A stretch of 10,315 bases of DNA from contig CADBNG010000327.1 in the NCBI GenBank assembly GCA_902795985.1, positions 1 to 10,315 on the forward strand, read 5' to 3'. Origin of the DNA: an uncultured Lachnospiraceae bacterium (GTDB taxonomy: Bacteria; Bacillota_A; Clostridia; Lachnospirales; Lachnospiraceae). The notes under the pieces are model-generated. The model had not been told where the DNA came from. It ran no database searches and saw only the letters and a program-made list of their open reading frames with translations. The position numbers were made by a program, and so were the translations under genes. Below are positions 1 to 7,246 of the stretch, piece after piece (positions within the stretch are counted from its first letter, which is position 1; every line of letters begins with the position of its first letter).

Positions 1-1752
1 GTCCATCTCGAATTTGGTCTGCACCGGCAGGATGATGTCCGCGAAATAGCAGTCATTTTCCAGCCAGGGATGCTGGGCGACGATACATTCGATCGCCTCG
101 CTCCTCGCGGCTTTCGCGAAGTGGAAGCCGTCGTTCCAGCAGGTGACCATACAGGGGGAATCCGTCCAGATCATATGGATGGGTGAACATCCCTTGGCAG
201 GGAATTCCAGATGCGCCCACTGCTCTTCCGCCGGTCCGCAGAAGGAATACAGGCCGTACCAGTCGGCTTTTCCGTCCAGGATCGCGTTGTGAACAAGGCA
301 TCTCGGGATCGACTGCATCGGTCCCTTCTCCATCGGCCGTACGATCTCTTCCAGATCCGGATACCGGTCTGTATACTCCGGATCATGCTTGAAACGGCCG
401 ACCGCCTTTGACTTCACCGTTTCCCAGATCCCCAGATCCTTGATCTGCTGGATCCATTCCGGCGCTTCCGGATGACGCACCTGCTCGGCCCTCTTCGGGA
501 CATAGGGAACCTTGTCTCCCTGATAGGGAAGCGGGAAGGTGTCGCAGTGCAGGTTCCATTCCAGCACCTTGGACTGATGACGTCCGGGCTTGCCAAGGCC
601 CTGCATGCCGAGGCAGATGGACTGCAGACGCGCCGGTTCGGTGGAATACGGTCCGCGGATGCCGGGGCCGCCGTTGCCGATGCAGACGGTGGTCACGAGC
701 CGGTGCCATTCTCTGGCCATTGCCTTGATGGTCCATTCTTTCACGCCGCACTTTTCGGATGCCCAGGCGGGCGTCTTCGGAATGCCGTCCTCTTTGCCCA
801 GGACATAGTCAAAGAACGGTTCGGTGCCGACCGCATGGGTTTTAACGTATTCTTTATCGTACAGCCCTTCGGTCAGCCAGACATAAATGATGCCCAGATA
901 AAGCGCGGCATCGGTGTTCGGAAGGACCGGGATCCATTTATCCGCCAGGTAGCAGGCCTGGAAATTCAGGGCCGGATCCACGTAGACAAAGCGGATGCCG
1001 AGGCTGTGCAGCCACTGGCCGACACGGCTGGACATGTATCCGCTGAATCCCACCGCGGTGGTCTCCGCGTCCGCGGCCCAGAAAAAGATCTGTTCCGTAT
1101 TCTTCGCGATATCCGGAATCAGGTTGGCGGACGGCTGCATTTCTCCGACCGCTTCGCATCCCCATACGTTCTTGGAGCCCCAGGACCATCCTTCCCAGGA
1201 GTCCATGTTTCTCATCTGGATCGTATAGCCGCCGAGAAGCGACAGCAGACGGTTCGCGCAGCCGTGGCAGGGCGCGACATGTTTGCCTTCACCGTGCATA
1301 TCGGCTTCCGAAAGCACGGCGGACATGCCGTATTTTTCCTTGATCCGCAGGAGTTCATCGGCGATCAGCTGTGCGGCCTCATCCCAGGAGATGCGGACGT
1401 ATTTGCTCTTGCCCCGGGTCTCGGGATGACGGTCGCCGTTCGGATCCCAGTCCACGCGCTTCAGCGGATAACGGACCCGGTTCCTGGAATAAATACGCTT
1501 TTTGTAAGCAAGATAATAGGAAGCCGGCAGCGAATGATGCGGGGCCTCCAGCGAGGATCCCCTTGCCTCCAAACGCCACGGGTTTTTCTTGTCCCATTCA
1601 ATCACTCCATCGTAATTGAACGGGCGTATCCTGGTGATCTTGCCGTCCTTGTCCGTCTCGACGGTGGACGGCAGGCCGCTTCTCGGGCCCATCAGGCTGC
1701 AGGCCTTGGTGGATATCCGGTCTGCCCGGATATCAATTTTGTGTCTCTCCAT
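1..1752 (-). CDS. Molybdopterin oxidoreductase, pyrogallol-phloroglucinol transhydroxylase-like large subunit (partial, 3' end missing)
   Basis: The reading frame is open for 584 codons from an ATG at 1752 to the window edge. The start is supported by AGGAGG a few bases upstream. The protein belongs to the DMSO-reductase superfamily (bis-molybdopterin guanine dinucleotide Mo or W enzymes). Segments such as DPNGDRHPETRG (103-114), ISWDEA (121-126), DSWEGW (184-189), DKWIPVLPNTDAALY (271-285), YDKEYV (298-303) and YVLGKEDGIPKTPAWA (316-331) match what I recall of the Pelobacter acidigallici transhydroxylase alpha subunit. In that alignment from memory Ser185 falls on the Mo-ligand serine and His153 on an active-site histidine. 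There is no N-terminal CxxC Fe-S motif and no Tat or Sec signal, so a cytoplasmic enzyme needing a separate Fe-S subunit is likely. Such a subunit would lie beyond the left edge. Relatives also include gut catechol dehydroxylases. The subfamily is fairly sure; the substrate is not known. About 290 C-terminal residues are missing if it matches the Pelobacter length. Confidence 0.85.
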   Translation of the reverse strand, partial: MERHKIDIRADRISTKACSLMGPRSGLPSTVETDKDGKITRIRPFNYDGVIEWDKKNPWRLEARGSSLEAPHHSLPASYYLAYKKRIYSRNRVRYPLKRVDWDPNGDRHPETRGKSKYVRISWDEAAQLIADELLRIKEKYGMSAVLSEADMHGEGKHVAPCHGCANRLLSLLGGYTIQMRNMDSWEGWSWGSKNVWGCEAVGEMQPSANLIPDIAKNTEQIFFWAADAETTAVGFSGYMSSRVGQWLHSLGIRFVYVDPALNFQACYLADKWIPVLPNTDAALYLGIIYVWLTEGLYDKEYVKTHAVGTEPFFDYVLGKEDGIPKTPAWASEKCGVKEWTIKAMAREWHRLVTTVCIGNGGPGIRGPYSTEPARLQSICLGMQGLGKPGRHQSKVLEWNLHCDTFPLPYQGDKVPYVPKRAEQVRHPEAPEWIQQIKDLGIWETVKSKAVGRFKHDPEYTDRYPDLEEIVRPMEKGPMQSIPRCLVHNAILDGKADWYGLYSFCGPAEEQWAHLEFPAKGCSPIHMIWTDSPCMVTCWNDGFHFAKAARSEAIECIVAQHPWLENDCYFADIILPVQTKFEMD

Positions 1753-1870
1753 ATGTACCCTCCTATCCCTTCAGTTATATATGGATTATCTGTTGTTTTT
1801 TCTCTGTCAGATGTTCTGTTTCCGGGATACGCTCTGTATCTCTATAATATCATAATAATTGTTTTTTGTT
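1753..1870 (-). other. Intergenic spacer inside the transporter-oxidoreductase operon
   Basis: This is an AT-rich 118-base gap with no terminator-like hairpin plus T-run, so read-through from the transporter into the molybdoenzyme is likely. It contains a short perfect dyad, GATAC-N5-GTATC (1826-1840), of unknown role. I see no convincing -35/-10 pair of its own. Confidence 0.5.
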
Positions 1871-3100
1871 TTACACCGCGGTACGATCCTCCCTTTTAAT
1901 AAGAAAATGCAGGGCCGCCGTACAGAGAAGGGCAAGCACCGCAAGGCAGAGGATCAGGATAAAAACACCGTTGTAGGTGCCTCCGGTCGCTTCTATGATC
2001 TTGCTGGCAAGAAAAACGACTGCTGAAGATAAAACAATATTGATATTGGTAATGCCGAAATTCTGCTGGAAATTCCGGCTCCCGAACAGGAAGCGGATCG
2101 CCGCCGTTTTAATGGTCGTGGCTCCGCCGATGCCGAACCCCAGAATGATCAGTCCGACCAGGATCAGGATCATCGACGATGCCGAGGCCGCGAAGATGAG
2201 CAGTCCTGCCGAACCCATGACGACCACATCAATAAACAGCATGGCCGCGACGGTTGATTTCCTGTCCATGATCCAGCCGATCACCAGGCAGGAAATCCCC
2301 TTGGCCGGCGCGAAAAGAAGACCGAACAATGCCGCCGCGCCGAAATATCTTGCGATCCCGGCCGCATGATCCGCCAGGATCAGCCCTACGGAGAAGATCA
2401 GCGTATGGAAAACAAAAACCGTCCAGTAGGAAGGAGTCTTCAGCATTTCCCGGGTCGTATAATCCCGCTCGTTCTGATTCTCTTCCCGAAGCGGCGGCGG
2501 CGGGAGTTTCTGGTCCGCCCTGGGAAGGACGCCCAGAGGAACCGAGATCAAGGTGGCGGCACAGACGATGATGCCGGTTGCCAGCAGCGCCGTACGGATC
2601 CCGAAGCCGGGAATCAACGCGCCGGCGATCGCGCCGCAGACAAGGGCGCTCGTATTAAAAGCCGTGACCATCAGCCCGCTGACCAGGCCGGAACGTTCCG
2701 GATACCACGCCGGGAACACCGAATAGTTCAGGAGACAGGAAAGCGCGCAGCCGGCCGGCGCCAGAAACGCGTAAAGGATAAATGCGATGATATAGGCCGC
2801 TTCCGGTCTGTCCGCAGGCAGGAAATAAAAGCCCCCCAGACCGACCAGGAACAAGACAGCCGCGATCGTATAGATCTTTCGTGAGGAAATCCTGCTGACA
2901 ATAAAACCGCTGACGGCCATAACCACCGAAACCGTTATATTATGAACGCTGAAAATCAGGGAGAGATCGCTGGTTGTCCAGCTCGGAAAAAGATTCAGAA
3001 GCGGTTCCCGGTAATAGGACCAGGTCAGCAATACGCCGGAAGCCATCGCTGTAAAAAAACCGATTATGACTCGAAGCAGTCTGTGATGATAGTGATTCAT
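1871..3100 (-). CDS. MFS transporter, OFA (oxalate/formate antiporter-like) type
   Basis: This 409-residue polytopic membrane protein has about 12 hydrophobic segments in a 6+6 arrangement. The first starts near residue 8, and a hydrophilic central loop spans about residues 195-220. Cytoplasmic-loop signatures of the major facilitator superfamily are visible as SGFIVSRISSRKIY after helix 2 and IGWIMDRKS in the second half. The stretch TTREMLKTPSYW, just before helix 7, is typical of the OFA subfamily that carries small carboxylates. It probably imports the substrate of the downstream molybdoenzyme or exchanges it for a product. The ATG at 3100 has only a weak Shine-Dalgarno sequence. A nine-codon frame upstream overlaps it as ATGA, so translational coupling is possible. 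The gene is divergent from a LysR regulator and shares a control region with it. Transporter class is confident; substrate is unknown. Confidence 0.88.
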   Translation of the reverse strand: MNHYHHRLLRVIIGFFTAMASGVLLTWSYYREPLLNLFPSWTTSDLSLIFSVHNITVSVVMAVSGFIVSRISSRKIYTIAAVLFLVGLGGFYFLPADRPEAAYIIAFILYAFLAPAGCALSCLLNYSVFPAWYPERSGLVSGLMVTAFNTSALVCGAIAGALIPGFGIRTALLATGIIVCAATLISVPLGVLPRADQKLPPPPLREENQNERDYTTREMLKTPSYWTVFVFHTLIFSVGLILADHAAGIARYFGAAALFGLLFAPAKGISCLVIGWIMDRKSTVAAMLFIDVVVMGSAGLLIFAASASSMILILVGLIILGFGIGGATTIKTAAIRFLFGSRNFQQNFGITNINIVLSSAVVFLASKIIEATGGTYNGVFILILCLAVLALLCTAALHFLIKREDRTAV

Positions 3101-3146
3101 GCTTTCTGTTTCCAGGTCTTCTTCATACTGTGATTAATCATTATTT

Positions 3147-3176
3147 ATTATACGTTCCCCCGCAGTAAATCACCAA
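3147..3176 (-). promoter_or_regulatory. Probable activator-dependent promoter of the transporter operon
   Basis: The minus strand carries a perfect TATAAT (3152-3147). It is preceded at 18 bases by TTGGTG (3176-3171), which keeps only the TTG of a consensus -35. A perfect -10 with a poor -35 is typical of promoters needing an activator such as a LysR protein. The predicted start near 3140 gives a leader of about 40 bases. Confidence 0.55.
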
Positions 3177-3186
3177 TGTAAAAAAA

Positions 3187-3203
3187 TTCACCGGCGCTAT
3201 GAA
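3187..3203. promoter_or_regulatory. Candidate LysR-type operator, TTCA-N9-TGAA
   Basis: A 17-base interrupted dyad is centred about 55 bases upstream of the predicted transporter transcription start, where LysR-family activators commonly bind. It does not fit the strict T-N11-A rule. The assignment rests on position and symmetry only. Confidence 0.35.
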
Positions 3204-3276
3204 AAAATAATCAAGCAAAAGATACGCACTCCGTTTCCGGCAGAGAGAACCGGTTCCTGCTCTGGCCTGTTTGGGA

Positions 3277-3301
3277 ATCAAAGGGGACAGTCCCCTTTGA
3301 T
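3277..3301. repeat. REP-like palindrome, copy 1
   Basis: This is a perfect 25-base palindrome: two 12-base arms (ATCAAAGGGGAC and its complement) around one central base. A variant of the same element lies at 4405-4456, on the other side of lysR. GGGGACxGTCCCC-type palindromes occur as dispersed repeats in many bacterial genomes. It sits upstream of the lysR promoter and has no T-tract. Confidence 0.75.
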
Positions 3302-3362
3302 CCGGGGCGTCGGCATTATGCGGGGTAACGGCGTGACTTCCGGCGTGTAATGAACCGGGCAG

Positions 3363-3391
3363 TTGATGGATTTTTCTTCAGAAGATATAAT
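3363..3391 (+). promoter_or_regulatory. Promoter of the LysR-type regulator gene
   Basis: TTGATG (3363-3368) and a perfect TATAAT (3386-3391) are separated by exactly 17 bases. Transcription would start near 3398, giving a leader of about 79 bases before the ATG at 3477. The ATG at 3366-3368 region is part of this -35 element, so upstream in-frame starts are not credible. Confidence 0.75.
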
Positions 3392-3476
3392 AAAGCGACG
3401 GGTCAAAAGACCCGGTTTCATCCTCTTCGCACACAAATCGTCCGCGTCTGCCGGCCGATACACAGGAGAACCGATT

Positions 3477-4382
3477 ATGACCGAAACACAGATATCCTGC
3501 TTCCTCCAGGTCGCCGATACACAGAGCTTTTCAAAAGCGGCCGTCCGCCTGTACGTCTCGCAGTCGGCTGTCAGCAAACACATTGCCGCGCTGGAAGAAG
3601 AAATCGGGGCCGAGCTTTTTGTCCGGGATAAAAACAATATCCATCTGACCGTTGCCGGTGAGCTGATCCGCAATCTCCTGGTGCATCAGAAGCAGGAACG
3701 GGAAGCGGTTCTCAATGACCTGAAGCACATCGACACTCTGGCCGGAGGAAAAATCCGCCTGGGCTGCCGCCCCACCTGGAATCCCCGGAATTTTGCCCTG
3801 AAAATGAACCGTTTCCTTGAAAAGCGGTTTCCGGAAATCGAACTTGAAATCGTCGGTTTCGAGACCTGCGGCCCCATTCCGATGCTGCAGAACGGGACGA
3901 TCGACGCCGCCATCGTGTATGACGTTGAACCGACTTATTATAATGACGTTTCTTTTTCTCCGTTTACGGAACTGGATATCGGGTTTGTTTATGCAAAAGA
4001 ATCACCGATTCCGGAAGAAAAAAACAGGCCGGAAGATTTTCTGGACGCTGATTTTCTGACGGTGGATACGCCCGCCGGAAGAATTCTGTCCCGTTTTTAC
4101 GAAAAAGAGCTCCGAAAAATGCATTTTAACGCGAAGCTCACAAAAATGATTTCCCTCCAGGAAGCCCTGCTGCAGACCGCCCTCGGAAAAGGCGTGACGC
4201 TGGTGGATGCCTGGGAGTCCTGCCTGTCCAATTCGACCTATGAATATCTTTCACTGAACCGCACGCTGCCGATCCAGTTCGTCTACCTGAACAATAACAC
4301 GTCTCCGGTCATGAACGTCTTCGTCAACGAAGTGATCCGGTATTTTTCCGAAAAAGCCGAAGACCTGTTTCATCAGGAATAA
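3477..4382 (+). CDS. LysR-family transcriptional regulator
   Basis: The product is a 301-residue regulator, the usual length for this family. Residues about 3-62 form the winged helix-turn-helix; SFSKAAVRLYVSQSAVSKHIAALE is the classic recognition segment, followed by the wing ELFVRDKNNIHLTVAGE. Residues about 90-295 form the periplasmic-binding-protein-like effector domain. The ATG at 3477 was chosen because AGGAGA lies 7 bases upstream and the promoter lies just before it. The frame is open further upstream to 3363, but that part overlaps the promoter. The gene diverges from the transporter-molybdoenzyme operon, the standard LysR arrangement, so it probably activates that operon in response to the substrate or an intermediate, and may repress itself. 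It is convergent with the ribosomal operon and shares a terminator with it. The effector is not known. Confidence 0.92.
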   Translation: MTETQISCFLQVADTQSFSKAAVRLYVSQSAVSKHIAALEEEIGAELFVRDKNNIHLTVAGELIRNLLVHQKQEREAVLNDLKHIDTLAGGKIRLGCRPTWNPRNFALKMNRFLEKRFPEIELEIVGFETCGPIPMLQNGTIDAAIVYDVEPTYYNDVSFSPFTELDIGFVYAKESPIPEEKNRPEDFLDADFLTVDTPAGRILSRFYEKELRKMHFNAKLTKMISLQEALLQTALGKGVTLVDAWESCLSNSTYEYLSLNRTLPIQFVYLNNNTSPVMNVFVNEVIRYFSEKAEDLFHQE

Positions 4383-4404
4383 GCGAAGGGGCCGCCGCCA
4401 TCCG

Positions 4405-4456
4405 CGGATCAAAGGGGGGACGAAGGGGACTGTCCCCTTTGATCCCCTTTGATCCG
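4405..4456. repeat. REP-like compound palindrome, copy 2
   Basis: Outer arms of 13 bases (CGGATCAAAGGGG at 4405-4417 and its complement at 4444-4456) enclose a second hairpin with 8-base arms (AAGGGGAC at 4423-4430, complement at 4432-4439). The core is shared with the palindrome at 3277-3301. It lies just after lysR and could fold in the 3' end of that transcript. Confidence 0.75.
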
Positions 4457-4474
4457 AGGGACTTCCCAGACAGC

Positions 4475-4514
4475 AAAAAACCGGCGCCAGACGGCACCGG
4501 TTTTTGTTTGCTGT
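4475..4514. terminator. Bidirectional Rho-independent terminator between lysR and rplQ
   Basis: The stem ACCGGCGCC (4480-4488) pairs with GGCACCGGT (4493-4501) around the loop AGAC, with one internal mismatch. It is flanked by A6 on the left and T5 on the right, so both strands get a T-run after the hairpin. It lies 10 bases after the end of rplQ and ends both convergent units. Confidence 0.85.
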
Positions 4515-4524
4515 TTTAACGATA

Positions 4525-5061
4525 TCAGACCAGCTCGATGAGAACTTCCATCGCGGCATCGCCCTTACGCGGTCCGATCTTGGTGATGCGGGTGTATCCG
4601 CCGTTGCGGCTCGCGTACTTCGGAGCGATCTCGTCGAACATCTTCTGGGCCATATCGATCTCTTTGGTCTTTCTCTTACGGCCCTTTCCGCTCTCCGGAA
4701 CTTCCTTCACCGGATAGAAATAGCTCATCATCTGGCGGCGGGCATGCAGACGGCCGGGACGATCCTTTTTGATCTTCTTCTCGACTTCGTCGTACTGGGT
4801 GACCTTTTTGCCGTCAACAACAGCCTTGACTCTCTTTCCGTCCTTGTCCTTGCGCGGAACCTTTGCGGTAACGGTCACTTCATCGTACTCGTCACGCTCG
4901 CGGACGGCCATCGCGATGAACTTCTCCGCGATGCGGCGGATTTCTTTTGCTTTGCTTTCCGTGGTGCGGATCTTTCCGTAATAAAGCAGAGCGGTGACCT
5001 GGCCGCGAAGAAGGGCCTTTCTCTGATCGGCGGTTCTGCTTAACTTTCTGTATCCGGACAT
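4525..5061 (-). CDS. rplQ: Large ribosomal subunit protein bL17
   Basis: The protein is a structural component of the 50S subunit. The N-terminus GYRKLSRTADQRKALLR and the C-terminus GGYTRITKIGPRKGDAAMEVLIELV are diagnostic of L17, and HARRQMMSY marks the middle. At 178 residues it is longer than the roughly 120 of Bacillus. The extra length is a charged, lysine-rich insertion at about residues 55-103, together with a basic stretch near 125-135. As I recall, Lachnospiraceae L17 proteins carry comparable insertions. The ATG at 5061 is preceded by GGAGG at normal spacing. This is the last gene of the alpha operon, as in most Bacteria. Confidence 0.97.
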   Translation of the reverse strand: MSGYRKLSRTADQRKALLRGQVTALLYYGKIRTTESKAKEIRRIAEKFIAMAVRERDEYDEVTVTAKVPRKDKDGKRVKAVVDGKKVTQYDEVEKKIKKDRPGRLHARRQMMSYFYPVKEVPESGKGRKRKTKEIDMAQKMFDEIAPKYASRNGGYTRITKIGPRKGDAAMEVLIELV

Positions 5062-5201
5062 TTTTTATTCCTCCATTTCATCGGCGCGCAGTGCTGCTTC
5101 GGTCTTACCTGCCGCTGCCGTATCTGCCTCCGGCCGGCGCCGGAGGAGTCCCGTACGGGGCGTTCCGGGATCTCCCGGGGTTCCCCACAGTTTCATGTTT
5201 C
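5062..5201 (-). other. Hairpin-rich spacer between rpoA and rplQ
   Basis: This 140-base gap holds a strong hairpin with 8-base arms (CCTCCGGC 5127-5134, loop CGGC, GCCGGAGG 5139-5146). Beside it are two shorter perfect palindromes (5150-5159 and 5165-5178). No T-run follows any of them, so they are more likely mRNA-structure or processing elements than terminators. Confidence 0.6.
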
Positions 5202-6167
5202 TCAGACGGTCTCGTCGCCCTGGCTTAAGGACAGGCCCAGCTCGGAGAGCTTTCCGAGGACTTCGTCGAGGGATTTGCGGCCCAGGTTGCGGACCTTCAT
5301 CATCTCGGCAGAGGTCTTGGAGCAGAGTTCTTCGACCGTATTGATTCCGGCTCTCTTTAAGCAGTTGAAGGAGCGGACGGAAAGCTCGAGTTCATCGATG
5401 TTCATCTCGAGGATCTTTTCCTTCTCGTCGTCTTCCTTCTCGATCATGACTTCCGCCTGCTTTGCATGCTCGGAAAGATCGATAAACAGCTTCAGATGCT
5501 CGCTCAGGACTTTGGCAGCCAGGCTGACTGCGTCGTCCGGAGTCAGAGAACCGTTGGTGGTGACGTCGAGGGTCAGTTTGTCAAAGTCGGTGACCTGGCC
5601 CACACGGGTGTCTTCCACATTAAGGTTGACACGTTCCACCGGAGTATACATCGCGTCCATCGCGATGACGCCGATCGCCGTATCTTCGGACTTGGCTTTA
5701 TCCGCCGCCACATATCCGCGGCCGGTGGTAAAGGTCAGGTCGATATAGAGATGGGTCTCTCCGCCGCCGCTTAAGGTGGCAATCACCTGATCCTTATTGA
5801 TGATCTCAAGATCCGAATCCACATTGATGTCCGCGCCGGTAACCACACCGTCTCCCGTGAAATCGATGTAGCCCTTCTTCGGAGCGCCGTCTTCGCTGTT
5901 GTCGCGGACAACGAGGCTCTTCAGGTTCATGATGATTTCCGTGACATCCTCTTTCACACCCTTAATGGTGCTGAACTCATGCAGGACGCCCTCGATCTTT
6001 GCCTGGCTGACTGCGCAGCCCGGAAGGGAGGAAAGCATGATCCGGCGAAGGGAGTTGCCGAGGGTGGTGCCGTATCCCCGCTCCAGAGGCTCAACGACGA
6101 ACGTTGCGTGCCTTCCGTCGTCGGAAACATTGGTCATTTCAATTTTCGGCTTGTTAAAATCGAACAC
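5202..6167 (-). CDS. rpoA: DNA-directed RNA polymerase subunit alpha
   Basis: This 321-residue subunit nucleates assembly of RNA polymerase. The N-terminal dimerisation domain (about 1-230) shows the signature [20 protein letters not shown]. After a charged linker (EKEDDEKE), the C-terminal domain (about 250-315) shows [21 protein letters not shown] and [12 protein letters not shown], the region that contacts UP-element DNA and activators. The start is taken as GTG at 6167 because a perfect AGGAGG (6180-6175) lies 7 bases upstream and the family begins there with FDFNKPKIE. The frame is open to a TTG at 6194, but that abuts the rpsD stop and would put the ribosome binding site inside the gene. 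Third from last in the alpha operon logic, it follows rpsD by 27 bases. Confidence 0.97.
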   Translation of the reverse strand: MFDFNKPKIEMTNVSDDGRHATFVVEPLERGYGTTLGNSLRRIMLSSLPGCAVSQAKIEGVLHEFSTIKGVKEDVTEIIMNLKSLVVRDNSEDGAPKKGYIDFTGDGVVTGADINVDSDLEIINKDQVIATLSGGGETHLYIDLTFTTGRGYVAADKAKSEDTAIGVIAMDAMYTPVERVNLNVEDTRVGQVTDFDKLTLDVTTNGSLTPDDAVSLAAKVLSEHLKLFIDLSEHAKQAEVMIEKEDDEKEKILEMNIDELELSVRSFNCLKRAGINTVEELCSKTSAEMMKVRNLGRKSLDEVLGKLSELGLSLSQGDETV

Positions 6168-6194
6168 TGTGATTCCTCCTTTTATGGGAGACAA

Positions 6195-6788
6195 TTATTT
6201 GGAATACAACTCGACGATAAGCATCTCGTTAACCGGAACGTCGATCAGGTCTCTTGCCGGAATTTCCTTAACGGTTCCTTCCAGAGCTTCCTGGTTGCAC
6301 TCGAGCCATGCGGGAACCGCGCGGTCGCCGGTCACTTCCAGAATGTCTTTGCAGCGCTGCGCGTCTCTCTTCTTTTCCTTGATGGAGATCACGTCACCGG
6401 CCTTCACCTGGTAGGAGGGGATGTTGACCTGCTTGCCGTTTACCAGCACGAACTTGTGGTCCACGATCTGGCGGGCTTCTTTTCTCGTTCTGGCAAAGCC
6501 GAGACGGAAGATGACGTTGTCCAGACGGCACTCCAGCATGGACATCAGGTTTTCACCGGTCTGTCCGGGCATACGGTCGGCCTTCTGATAGTAATTGCGG
6601 AAGGGCTTCTCCAGTACGCCGTAGATGAATTTCGCTTTCTGTTTCTCACGAAGCTGCAGAGCATATTCGGACATTTTGCGTCCGCTTCTTCTGAGCTCAC
6701 GGTTGGATTTCTTATCGATCCCCAGATAGACGGGGTCCAGTCCCAGGGACCGGCATCTTTTCAGTACGGGTGTTTTATCAACTGCCAT
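6195..6788 (-). CDS. rpsD: Small ribosomal subunit protein uS4
   Basis: S4 is a primary 16S rRNA binding protein of the 30S subunit, and in several bacteria it regulates its own operon. The 197 residues are a normal length. The N-terminal segment VLKRCRSLGLDPVYLGIDKKSNR is of the clostridial type and lacks the multi-cysteine zinc site of some S4 forms. The S4 RNA-binding domain is at about residues 90-155, with RLDNVIFRLGFARTRKEARQ and VLVNGKQVNIPSYQVKAGD. AGGAGG lies just upstream of the ATG. It is 18 bases downstream of rpsK, clearly cotranscribed. Confidence 0.97.
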   Translation of the reverse strand: MAVDKTPVLKRCRSLGLDPVYLGIDKKSNRELRRSGRKMSEYALQLREKQKAKFIYGVLEKPFRNYYQKADRMPGQTGENLMSMLECRLDNVIFRLGFARTRKEARQIVDHKFVLVNGKQVNIPSYQVKAGDVISIKEKKRDAQRCKDILEVTGDRAVPAWLECNQEALEGTVKEIPARDLIDVPVNEMLIVELYSK

Positions 6789-6806
6789 TGCTTAGCTCCT
6801 CCTTTA

Positions 6807-7199
6807 TCAGACTCTTCTGCGTTTCGGCGGGCGGCACCCGTTGTGCGGAACCGGTGTCACGTCACGGATACTTGTTACCTGGAGACCGTTGGCGGAAAGG
6901 GCACGGATTGCCGCTTCACGTCCTGAGCCGGGTCCCTTAACAAAAACATCTACGCTCTTAAGGCCATGGATGAGGGCCGCTTTCGTCGCGGTCTCCGCAG
7001 CCATCTGAGCCGCATAAGGAGTCGATTTTCTGGATCCGCGGAAGCCGAGGCCGCCGGCAGATGCCCATGAAAGCGCGTTGCCTTCGGTATCCGTCAGTGT
7101 TACGATCGTATTATTGAATGAAGACTGGATATGTGCCTGGCCGCGCTCAACGTTTTTCTTCACACGACGTTTGGTCGTTCTTTTTGTTGCTTTCGCCAT
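6807..7199 (-). CDS. rpsK: Small ribosomal subunit protein uS11
   Basis: S11 is part of the 30S platform near the mRNA exit. The 130-residue length and the segments [46 protein letters not shown] and the C-terminus [18 protein letters not shown] are typical. The N-terminus is very basic. The Shine-Dalgarno sequence is weaker and more distant (GAAGGT, 11 bases before the ATG) than those of its neighbours. The gene lies 47 bases after rpsM in the alpha operon. Confidence 0.97.
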   Translation of the reverse strand: MAKATKRTTKRRVKKNVERGQAHIQSSFNNTIVTLTDTEGNALSWASAGGLGFRGSRKSTPYAAQMAAETATKAALIHGLKSVDVFVKGPGSGREAAIRALSANGLQVTSIRDVTPVPHNGCRPPKRRRV

Positions 7200-7246
7200 A
7201 TTACAAACGTACCTTCACTTTCTTGAAATTAATGTCCTGAAATCAA

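Noticed and set aside
472..1899. 475-codon open frame on the plus strand
   Set aside because: It is antisense to the molybdoenzyme, whose minus-strand frame is open for 584 codons with clear family motifs. The plus-strand translation has no recognisable domain and runs past the other gene's start.
3277..3301. Palindrome as a Rho-independent terminator
   Set aside because: No T-run follows on either strand, and the one-base centre and second copy nearby fit a dispersed repeat better.
3363..3476. Upstream start for the LysR protein
   Set aside because: The extra 38 codons cover the -35 and -10 boxes. The ATG at 3477 has a good AGGAGA and gives the normal LysR N-terminus.
6168..6194. Upstream TTG start for rpoA
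   Set aside because: It would place the perfect AGGAGG inside the coding region; the GTG at 6167 fits the family N-terminus.
5979..6926. 315-codon plus-strand frame
   Set aside because: It is a shadow of rpoA, rpsD and rpsK on the opposite strand; the same applies to 4504-5043 opposite rplQ.
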